DNA from: Acidobacteriaceae bacterium
GTDB lineage: Bacteria; Acidobacteriota; Terriglobia; Terriglobales; Acidobacteriaceae
Direction of reading: 5' to 3'
Length of the DNA: 5,745 nucleotides
Assembly (NCBI GenBank): GCA_003132825.1
Contig: PKYX01000105.1
Coordinates: 1,103 to 6,847, forward strand
Shown: piece after piece, positions 1 through 5,390 of the stretch
Position numbering within the stretch: position 1 is the first letter of the stretch
How the letters are laid out: every line of letters begins with the position of its first letter
Notes under the pieces: generated by a model
What the model was told of the DNA's origin: nothing
Database searches by the model: none
The model's input: only the letters and a program-made list of their open reading frames with translations
Position numbers and translations under genes: made by a program

Positions 1-4
1 CGAT

Positions 5-28
5 CGGTTCGAGGGGACTCGCGAACCG
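5..28. repeat. Hairpin downstream of the GGDEF gene, possible terminator
   Basis: CGGTTCG at 5-11 is an exact inverted repeat of CGAACCG at 22-28, with a 10-base loop. An alternative fold also pairs CGAG (10-13) with CTCG (18-21). It lies 23-46 bases past the stop codon of the leftward GGDEF gene, so it could end that transcript. Read leftward, the bases that would show a U-tract are almost entirely outside the window, so termination cannot be confirmed. A chance palindrome in GC-rich DNA is also possible. Confidence 0.3.
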
Positions 29-50
29 CGAAATCGTAAAGCCGTCTTCC

Positions 51-1106
51 CTACTTCATCATCCCGCGCTGCGCAATCCCAATGTTGTCGCGGGTGCTGT
101 TCTTCACCAGATACATCATTTCATCGGCCTGCCGAATGACATCATGCGGCGTTTTCGCGTCGTGGGGATAGGTTGCTACCCCAATCGAGGCGCGAACGTT
201 CAGATTCAATCCTTCCTCTTTGCAGAACATGCTGGTCCGCAAGCTGTCCCGCAACCGTTTCGCCACCACCAAAGCCGCGTCTTTGCCGGTTTGCGGCAAT
301 AGGATCACGAACTCGTCTCCCCCATAGCGGAAGGCGTAGTCAATCAAGCGCAGCTGGGCCTTGACCAGGTAGCCGATCTCCGCCAGCAACTTGCTGCCCA
401 CCAGGTGCCCGTGCGTGTCATTGACCTGTTTGAAGTGATCGAGATCAATGAACAGCACGGTAAACTCATAGTTGAAGCGCGAGGACCGGTACACTTCAGT
501 TTCGAGCGTCTTATAAAGATGCCGCGCATTGTAGAGCCCGGTCACGTCATCGGTAATGGTGAGTTCCTGAATCTTCTCGACCGCCCGCGCATTCTCGATC
601 GCGATCGCCGCGTAATCCGACAGCGCCTGCAGGAAGAACAATTCCGGGTCGCCAAAGCCGTCCATGTTGACGTTGACCAGTTGAATCACCCCGAGCACCC
701 GATGTTTGGACCGCAAGGGAACGCAAATAATGGACTGCGTCTCCCACTGCGTCATCTCGTCGATCCGCTTGGCAAAGCGGGGATCCGCCATGACGTCGGG
801 CACGATCAGGCGCTCGCCATGCTTGGCCACCCAGCCGGCGATCCCTTCCCCAACTTTAAGCCGCACATTCTTCAACGTTTCTGAGGCGTTCCCCACAGCA
901 ATCGCAAAGTACAGCTCATTCAGCTCTTCGTCGACCATCAGCAACGACCAGGTATCTGGACGGAAGTACTCCGCCATCTTCTCCATAATGGTTTGCAGAA
1001 TGGAATCGAGGTCCAGCGAAGAGGTCAGGGCCTTGGCCACGCCGTGAAAGATGTTCAGTTCCTGAAGATGCCGGTTGCGACCGGTGCCGGTGGCCTTACT
1101 GGTCAT
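51..1106 (-). CDS. GAF-GGDEF cyclic-dinucleotide synthase, candidate Hypr (cGAMP-type) enzyme
   Basis: This 351-residue cytosolic protein has no signal peptide or membrane span. A GAF sensor domain (about residues 28-176) is joined by a short helical linker to a GGDEF domain (about 180-345). GGDEF domains condense two NTPs into a cyclic dinucleotide, classically c-di-GMP. The intact catalytic features are the metal-binding stretch FIDLDHFK (219-226, Asp221), Asn229, and the signature GGDEF at 262-266. An RxxD inhibitory site (RLID, 253-256) sits exactly five residues before the signature. The odd feature is the GHxxGD motif, which reads GHLVGS. Ser238 (codon 393-395) replaces the guanine-binding Asp, as in Hypr enzymes that accept ATP and make 3',3'-cGAMP. 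The GAF domain lacks an obvious NKFDE cyclic-nucleotide motif, so its ligand is unknown. The ATG at 1104-1106 has a GAGGG ribosome binding site (1115-1119) eight bases upstream. The domain calls are secure; cGAMP production is inference, and plain c-di-GMP synthesis remains possible. Confidence 0.95.
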   Translation of the reverse strand: MTSKATGTGRNRHLQELNIFHGVAKALTSSLDLDSILQTIMEKMAEYFRPDTWSLLMVDEELNELYFAIAVGNASETLKNVRLKVGEGIAGWVAKHGERLIVPDVMADPRFAKRIDEMTQWETQSIICVPLRSKHRVLGVIQLVNVNMDGFGDPELFFLQALSDYAAIAIENARAVEKIQELTITDDVTGLYNARHLYKTLETEVYRSSRFNYEFTVLFIDLDHFKQVNDTHGHLVGSKLLAEIGYLVKAQLRLIDYAFRYGGDEFVILLPQTGKDAALVVAKRLRDSLRTSMFCKEEGLNLNVRASIGVATYPHDAKTPHDVIRQADEMMYLVKNSTRDNIGIAQRGMMK

Positions 1107-1141
1107 GCACTGCGCCCTCGAATGCGGGAGGAAGTGCTCGA

Positions 1142-1171
1142 ATTATATGCGGCCCCTGGAAACCCGGGCAA
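1142..1171 (-). promoter_or_regulatory. Sigma70-type promoter for the GGDEF gene
   Basis: Read on the minus strand, 1147-1142 is TATAAT, a perfect -10 hexamer. TTGCCC at 1171-1166 matches the -35 consensus TTGACA at four of six positions, with an 18-base spacer. The predicted start near 1135 gives a leader of about 30 bases that contains the GAGGG ribosome binding site at 1115-1119. This is the best promoter match in the window. The assignment rests on sequence only. Confidence 0.55.
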
Positions 1172-1189
1172 CCAACCTTAGTAATGCGA

Positions 1190-1224
1190 ACCCCTAAAGC
1201 CACGGGCCAGATGGGTTTAGGGGT
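1190..1224. repeat. Perfect 9-bp inverted repeat between divergent genes, possible operator
   Basis: ACCCCTAAA at 1190-1198 is the exact reverse complement of TTTAGGGGT at 1216-1224, separated by 17 bases. After one G:G mismatch the pairing can continue with CCA (1200-1202) and TGG (1212-1214). The repeat lies between the divergent GGDEF and peptidase start regions. Its right arm abuts the place where a -35 box for the rightward gene would sit. It could be an operator for a dimeric regulator or an RNA hairpin. There is no T-tract on either side, so a terminator is unlikely. Confidence 0.5.
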
Positions 1225-1246
1225 AGTTGCGGTGTCCGGGTGCCCG

Positions 1247-1252
1247 TATACT
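1247..1252 (+). promoter_or_regulatory. Possible -10 element for the peptidase gene
   Basis: TATACT matches the TATAAT consensus at five of six positions. At a 17-base spacing the -35 position (1224-1229) reads TAGTTG, a poor match, so an activator or another sigma factor might be needed. Transcription would begin near 1259, only a few bases before the ATG at 1266. The message would then be nearly leaderless. A small hairpin, CTTTC (1251-1255) with GAAAG (1259-1263), overlaps the same spot. Confidence 0.3.
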
Positions 1253-1265
1253 TTCGGCGAAAGCA

Positions 1266-4028
1266 ATGGCGCTCCCCGAGGAAATCCGCGCCCCAGGTCT
1301 ATCTTCTTCTCCTGTGCTCAAGACAGCCCTGTTCCTGCTCTCGTTAGCCGGTTTCTGGTTGACGGCTGCTACGGGGCTGCACGCGGCGACGATTTCCGGA
1401 ACCGTCAAAGATCCCTCGGGCGCCGTCATTGTCCAGGCCCGGATCGAAATCACGGGCGGCGCTCTGGCGCAGCCGCTTGTCTTTTTTTCTGACGGCCTCG
1501 GCCGGTTCATGTCCCCGGATCTGAAAGCGGGAAAGTATTCCCTCGAGGTGACCCGGGATGGTTTCGAGCCCCTGGTCAATTCCGTTGATCTCGAAGGGCC
1601 GGTCGAGCTCGAACTCAGGCTCCGGATCGCACGGCAGCAGGAGAGCATCTCGGTCCCTGCGAAAAGCCTCGCCTTTGCCAATTCGGATCCCGTATACCGG
1701 CAATTGCGCGCGATTGGGCTGGGCAGTACTTTTCGTTTCGACCATGTCACCCTGAATTGGGACGCCGCCATCTTCCAGTTTCAGAAGGGCACCCTGACTT
1801 TCTTGCGTCCGGTCGAGGGCGTGGTCACCGGCGCAATTTTCCTGGGCGAGGGGCACTTCAGTCTGAAAGCCGTCGCTCCGCTCGACGCCCGCGAACTGAG
1901 CCGGCGTACCGGTGGCGACGATGCCCAGGAAGACTTTACCGCAGTCGTATTCCGCTTCACCCGGCAAGCTCGCCTGAAGTTCGCGCCGGGGCTGGGGGAT
2001 CCAACCGAAACGCCTTCCGCGGCCGAGGCCGCTTTCGCCGGCTGGAGAGAGAAGATGCGGCGGCGCCAGGAATACGCCGCGGGTTTTACCCAGTATGTGC
2101 TGCAGGGGGAGACCATGGACAACGTCGATGCCGACGTCCTGGCCGCTGTCTACAACCCAGCCCATCCGGAATTCCTCAATGCCTACCTTGTCGGCAAGAA
2201 GCACAGGGATCTCCGTTTTTTCGTGCGGACGCGAGTGGGCGCGATCCCTCAGCTCGATTCCCCGGAGGAGGTCGCGCTCATCAACTACGATCCCGGGGGA
2301 ATGGACGATGGCATCTGGTATCTGGCTCACCTGCAATCTGAATACTTGAACCGCACCGCAAGTTCCGAGGAGGACCGCCGCCTATTTGCCACCCGGCGTT
2401 ACAAAATCGAAACCGTCATCGCGAAGAACGATCATTTGTTCAGCACCGCCACCATCACCTTCGCGCCATTGCTGGCGGGCGAGAGGGTCCTCAAGTTTGG
2501 ACTCCTGCCGAATTTGCGGGTTACCCGCGTCACCGACGACCAAGGCCAGGATCTCTATTTCATTCAGGAGAGTCGCAAGGAGGACGGCTCGTTCTACGCC
2601 ATACTCCCCCAGGCGATCGAAAGCGGCAAAGAATATTCGATGACCGTCGAGTACGCCGGAGATAAGGTTCTCGAAAACGCCGGCAGCGGAAGTTTCTACG
2701 TCCGTGCCCGGAGTTCCTGGTATCCCAATCTGAATGGGTTTGGCGAACGCGCTCTCTATGACCTCACCTTCAAGGTGCCTCGTCGATTCAAACTGATCAG
2801 CGTGGGCAAGCTGCAAGCGCAGTCGACCGAGCAAGACCTTGCCGTAACTCACTGGATCACCCCGACCCCGGTGGCGGTTGCTGGATTCAACTACGGTGAA
2901 TACAAGAGGATCGACCTGGCAGACGACCGGACCGGCTACCACATCTCCGGTTACTATTTGTCCGATTTGCCCGACTCGCTGCACGGGAACCGCGCGCTCG
3001 AGTCCATGGCACCCGCCGCCATGACGAAATATGTACTCGATCAGACCCGGGCCCAGTTGCAGGTGTGCACGTATTTCTTCGGCAAGAGTCCCTACGAGGA
3101 TGTCTCGATCACCGAGCAGCCCGACTTCAACTTCGGACAGTCCTGGCCGAACCTGGTGTACCTTCCGATTTCCGCCTACATGGACTCAACCCAGAGATGG
3201 ATGCTATTCGGGCGGATTGACACCAAGTTCACCGGGTTCGTGCAAGAGGTGACGCCGCACGAAGTCTCCCATCAATGGTGGGGCCATTCCGTAGGCTGGG
3301 CTTCCTACCACGATCAATGGCTTTCCGAGGGCTTTGCCGAGTTCTCTGCCGGGCTATTTCTGCAGCAGGCCGTGGGCCCGGACTGGCGAAAGGACTACAT
3401 CGAATTTTGGGAGCGGTTGCGCAAGCGGATTCTGGAAAAGAACAACTATGGCGTGGCTCCGAACGATGCCGGCCCCCTGTGGATGGGTTTGCGTCTGATT
3501 TCTCCCCGTTCCGAAGGCGCCTACCAGAACCTGGTTTACCCCAAGGGTGCCTATGTCCTCGAGATGCTGCGTTCGATGATGTACAACAACCAGGACCAGG
3601 ACAAGGCGTTCATTGCCATGATGCACGACTTCGTGGCCAGCCACCGTGAGCAGGCAGCGTCCACCGAGTCCTTCAAGGCCATGGCCGAGAAGCACATGAC
3701 CAAGTCGATGGATCTCGCGCGAAATGGCCGCCTAGACTGGTTTTTCGACGAGTGGGTGTACGGCACCCAGGTGCCGCGATACCATTTCGAGTACCAACTC
3801 AGTCCTTCCGACGGCGGCAAAGTAAGTCTGCACATGACCATTACCCAGAGCGAGGTCGACGAGCACTTTGCCATGCTGGTTCCCCTTTTCGCCGACTTTG
3901 GAGCGGGAATGGTCCGTCTTGGCCAAGTGGAAATCGAGGGCAACAACAGCCTCTCCGGCGATGTGCTGCTACCCCGCCAGCCGAAAAAGGTCGCCTTGAA
4001 CGCCTACAAAGATATTCTGGAGCGCTGA
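1266..4028 (+). CDS. Exported M1-type zinc metallopeptidase with N-terminal carboxypeptidase-regulatory-like domain
   Basis: The product is 920 residues from the ATG at 1266. A Sec signal peptide (hydrophobic core about 21-37, likely cleavage after LHA40) sends it out of the cytoplasm; no lipobox is seen. A carboxypeptidase-regulatory-like beta domain (about 42-115, ISGTVKDPSGAVI) comes first. Next are a lineage-specific stretch and an M1-like beta N-domain (roughly 330-560). The catalytic domain has HEVSH at 665-669 and the third zinc ligand Glu688 in WLSEGFAEF, giving HExxH-X18-E. Tyr758 in YPKGAYVLEMLR matches the catalytic tyrosine of the M1 YEKG motif. The GAMEN exopeptidase motif is missing; GQSWPNLVYLP (624-634) occupies its place. 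Cleavage of periplasmic or extracellular peptides is inferred, and the substrate is unknown. The start is uncertain. An in-frame TTG at 1227 would lie upstream of the possible -10, and a GTG at 1314 would give a compact signal peptide. None of these starts has a strong ribosome binding site. Confidence 0.9.
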   Translation: MALPEEIRAPGLSSSPVLKTALFLLSLAGFWLTAATGLHAATISGTVKDPSGAVIVQARIEITGGALAQPLVFFSDGLGRFMSPDLKAGKYSLEVTRDGFEPLVNSVDLEGPVELELRLRIARQQESISVPAKSLAFANSDPVYRQLRAIGLGSTFRFDHVTLNWDAAIFQFQKGTLTFLRPVEGVVTGAIFLGEGHFSLKAVAPLDARELSRRTGGDDAQEDFTAVVFRFTRQARLKFAPGLGDPTETPSAAEAAFAGWREKMRRRQEYAAGFTQYVLQGETMDNVDADVLAAVYNPAHPEFLNAYLVGKKHRDLRFFVRTRVGAIPQLDSPEEVALINYDPGGMDDGIWYLAHLQSEYLNRTASSEEDRRLFATRRYKIETVIAKNDHLFSTATITFAPLLAGERVLKFGLLPNLRVTRVTDDQGQDLYFIQESRKEDGSFYAILPQAIESGKEYSMTVEYAGDKVLENAGSGSFYVRARSSWYPNLNGFGERALYDLTFKVPRRFKLISVGKLQAQSTEQDLAVTHWITPTPVAVAGFNYGEYKRIDLADDRTGYHISGYYLSDLPDSLHGNRALESMAPAAMTKYVLDQTRAQLQVCTYFFGKSPYEDVSITEQPDFNFGQSWPNLVYLPISAYMDSTQRWMLFGRIDTKFTGFVQEVTPHEVSHQWWGHSVGWASYHDQWLSEGFAEFSAGLFLQQAVGPDWRKDYIEFWERLRKRILEKNNYGVAPNDAGPLWMGLRLISPRSEGAYQNLVYPKGAYVLEMLRSMMYNNQDQDKAFIAMMHDFVASHREQAASTESFKAMAEKHMTKSMDLARNGRLDWFFDEWVYGTQVPRYHFEYQLSPSDGGKVSLHMTITQSEVDEHFAMLVPLFADFGAGMVRLGQVEIEGNNSLSGDVLLPRQPKKVALNAYKDILER

Positions 4029-4125
4029 GCGACCGGACTCAGACTCGACAACGCCCCGCCGGCCCACGCGCTGGTTGACCGATTCCCCGGAACAATTTTT
4101 CATGTTCCCGCAAACACGCTTAACA

Positions 4126-4131
4126 TATGAT
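4126..4131 (+). promoter_or_regulatory. Possible -10 element for rodZ
   Basis: TATGAT matches the -10 consensus at five of six positions and would start transcription near 4138, about 30 bases before the GTG. No good -35 hexamer lies 16-18 bases upstream. A TTGACC at 4075-4080 is too far away to pair with it. The 140-base spacer after the peptidase stop shows no convincing terminator, so read-through from the peptidase gene is also possible. Confidence 0.3.
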
Positions 4132-4155
4132 GGGCGTATAGGATCCGACGGTTTT

Positions 4156-4161
4156 AGGGAG
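4156..4161 (+). promoter_or_regulatory. Ribosome binding site fixing the GTG start of rodZ
   Basis: AGGGAG ends seven bases before the GTG at 4169, which is ideal spacing. This supports GTG over any later in-frame start. The encoded N-terminus MESFGARLKRERE begins exactly where the RodZ-type helix-turn-helix domain normally begins. Confidence 0.7.
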
Positions 4162-4168
4162 CTTTCGA

Positions 4169-5059
4169 GTGGAATCTTTTGGGGCGCGGCTGAAGCGGGA
4201 GCGCGAGCAGCAGGGCATGGAGCTCGAAGGCGTCGCTGCAACCACCAAAATCAGCGTTCGCATGCTGCAAGCTCTTGAGGAAGAGCGTTTCGGCCAGCTC
4301 CCCGGCGGAATCTTCAACAAGGGTTTCGTTCGCGCCTACGCCCGCCATCTCGGGCTCGACGAGGAGCAGGCCATCGCCGACTACCTGGTCGCTGCCGGAG
4401 GTCCCACGCCGAGCAAAGAACCCGAAGCGGTGCTCGCGGACTTGGCTGCCCGCGCCGTCGAAATCCGCCCGGAAAGTGAGCCCAGGCGCTCGGGCGATAT
4501 TCCGTGGGGAAAACTCTCGGTTGTGCTGCTGCTGGTGGCCGTCGCTTTTGCCCTATGGGGCGCCCGCTCGCGAGGGTCGCGCTCGAGCGAGGAGATCTCG
4601 CGCTCTGACGCCCGTGCCGCCCCAGCCCAAGGACCTGATCTGAGCCAGGCCAGTGCTCCGCCGGTGGGCGGGCCAGCCTCGACTGAATCCGCGCCCTCGG
4701 GTTCCTCCGAGCAAACTTCGCCGGGGGCCGGAGGAACTGCGCCCCCCCGTGCGACGGACCAATCGCAAGCCCCGGCCGTCAATGCCGGCTCCTTCGTCGT
4801 ACAGATTCAGGTCCGCCAAGATTCCTGGCTCGCCGTAACCGGCGACGGCAAGCCGGTCCTTCACGACCTGGTGCCGGCCGGTTCCGAGAAGGAGGTAACC
4901 GCTCACCAGGAAATCGTGGTCAAAGCCGGAAATGTTGCCGGGTTGGGCTTCTTCTTCAACGGGAAACCCGTTTCTGTCGAAGGCCGGGCGGACGAAGTGA
5001 AAACCATCCGATTCGACGCCCACGGCCTGGAATCGCCGGTCGCCGACTCTACCAGATAA
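4169..5059 (+). CDS. rodZ: RodZ-like cell-shape protein (HTH, one membrane span, DUF4115)
   Basis: This 296-residue single-span membrane protein has RodZ architecture. The cytoplasmic helix-turn-helix domain (about 3-72) includes the signature LKREREQQGMELEGVA and a final helix FVRAYARHLGLD. In studied bacteria this domain binds MreB filaments rather than DNA. A membrane segment spans about 115-131 and is followed by a basic stretch (ARSRGSR). A low-complexity linker rich in Pro, Ser, Ala and Gly (about 135-205) leads to a periplasmic DUF4115 beta domain (about 208-286, starting FVVQIQVRQDSWLAV). The basic patch just after the span departs from the positive-inside rule, but the domain order makes RodZ topology the best reading. 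By family knowledge it links the MreB cytoskeleton to the wall-elongation machinery. No mre or rod genes are visible here. An HTH regulator with a DUF4115 domain is the alternative description; the symbol is assigned by architecture. Confidence 0.85.
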   Translation: MESFGARLKREREQQGMELEGVAATTKISVRMLQALEEERFGQLPGGIFNKGFVRAYARHLGLDEEQAIADYLVAAGGPTPSKEPEAVLADLAARAVEIRPESEPRRSGDIPWGKLSVVLLLVAVAFALWGARSRGSRSSEEISRSDARAAPAQGPDLSQASAPPVGGPASTESAPSGSSEQTSPGAGGTAPPRATDQSQAPAVNAGSFVVQIQVRQDSWLAVTGDGKPVLHDLVPAGSEKEVTAHQEIVVKAGNVAGLGFFFNGKPVSVEGRADEVKTIRFDAHGLESPVADSTR

Positions 5060-5100
5060 ACCCCGCTTGCCCCCCAGGCTGATGGTTCGGTACGGTGGGC

Positions 5101-5156
5101 TTCGGCGCCCGGGGCCGGGGGCTCGAAAACCGGCCAGGGGCTTTCTCGGCGCCGAA
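5101..5156. repeat. Large GC-rich inverted repeat downstream of rodZ
   Basis: TTCGGCGCC (5101-5109) pairs perfectly with GGCGCCGAA (5148-5156). Nested inside, GGCCGG (5113-5118) pairs with CCGGCC (5130-5135) around an 11-base loop ending in AAAA. An AACCGGCC octamer occurs at 5128-5135 and again at 5155-5162. The structure starts 42 bases after the rodZ stop, so it may stabilise or end the rodZ transcript. There is no following T-run, so it is not a classical intrinsic terminator. Confidence 0.5.
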
Positions 5157-5259
5157 CCGGCCTTCCCTCTTGATGGGCTACCCGTTTTCTCCGCTTTGAC
5201 CTCATTCTGCCGCCCCTTGCCCATCTGGATTCCGGTGTTCCCCTCGTACCCAATCGCGC

Positions 5260-5328
5260 CCCCAAAGCCATTGCGTCCCGCCGCCCTCCTCTGGTAAGTT
5301 TTGGAGGACCCCAAAGGGCTCATTGCGT
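5260..5328. repeat. Imperfect direct repeat in the metK upstream region
   Basis: The first copy (5260-5276) is CCCCAAAG, then C, then CATTGCGT. The second copy (5309-5328) is CCCCAAAG, then GGCT, then CATTGCGT. The two 8-base blocks are identical, and the second copy has three extra bases between them. TTGCGT occurs a third time at 5339-5344. The copies flank the promoter candidate for metK. They could be paired binding sites or the trace of a small duplication. Confidence 0.45.
5271..5300 (+). promoter_or_regulatory. Weak candidate promoter for metK
   Basis: TTGCGT (5271-5276) is followed after 18 bases by TAAGTT (5295-5300), which is preceded by TGG as in extended -10 promoters. Each hexamer matches the sigma70 consensus at only three of six positions. 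A start near 5307 would give a leader of about 84 bases. The assignment is tentative. Confidence 0.22.
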
Positions 5329-5378
5329 GGCCGCTGCGTTGCGTTTCCCCCGCCAGCCGTGGTGTCCAAGCCGTTCAA

Positions 5379-5383
5379 AGGAG
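5379..5383 (+). promoter_or_regulatory. Ribosome binding site fixing the TTG start of metK
   Basis: AGGAG, within the longer AAAGGAGA, ends seven bases before TTG at 5391. An ATG at 5384 touches the site and is out of frame with metK, opening a five-codon frame that stops at 5401. Spacing and protein homology both favour the TTG. Confidence 0.75.
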
Positions 5384-5390
5384 ATGCCGA

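Larger units (their letters stand above)
5060..5390. other. 331-base intergenic region between rodZ and metK
   Basis: No convincing gene lies here. The only sizeable open frame (5067-5297, plus strand) begins at a TTG with no ribosome binding site and encodes a Pro/Arg-rich, domain-less product. The gap holds a large inverted repeat (5101-5156), an imperfect direct repeat (5260-5276 and 5309-5328), a weak promoter candidate and the metK ribosome binding site. I looked by eye for the conserved cores of SAM-I, SAM-II, SAM-IV and SAH riboswitches, which might be expected before metK, and recognised none. Confidence 0.6.

Noticed and set aside
405..884. Open frame of 159 codons on the plus strand opposite the GGDEF gene
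   Set aside because: It is a shadow of the GAF-GGDEF coding frame; the product has no recognisable domain.
1107..1265. GEMM-I type cyclic-dinucleotide riboswitch near the candidate cGAMP synthase
   Set aside because: Neither this intergenic region nor the rodZ and metK leaders show the conserved GEMM core (CACGCA and GACGCAAAGCC-like blocks) by eye.
1227..1265. N-terminal extension of the peptidase from the TTG at 1227
   Set aside because: It would put 13 extra residues before an already long signal-peptide n-region. The AGGGG upstream is only three bases from the TTG, and the likely -10 lies inside the extension.
1344..2336. Long open frame (330 codons) on the minus strand inside the peptidase gene
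   Set aside because: It is antisense to a well-supported coding region, has no recognisable domain, and is of a kind expected from GC-rich codon use.
4082..4100. Possible terminator after the peptidase gene (TTCCCCGGAA followed by CAATTTTT)
   Set aside because: The only stem is four base pairs with a two-base loop, too short and tight to form a credible terminator despite the following T-run.
4152..4159. TTTTAGGG before rodZ resembling one arm of the inverted repeat at 1216-1224
   Set aside because: It overlaps the rodZ ribosome binding site and has no partner arm, so chance similarity is the simpler explanation.
5067..5297. 76-codon plus-strand open frame between rodZ and metK
   Set aside because: It has a TTG start with no ribosome binding site and a Pro/Arg-rich product without domain features. 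It also runs straight through the large inverted repeat.
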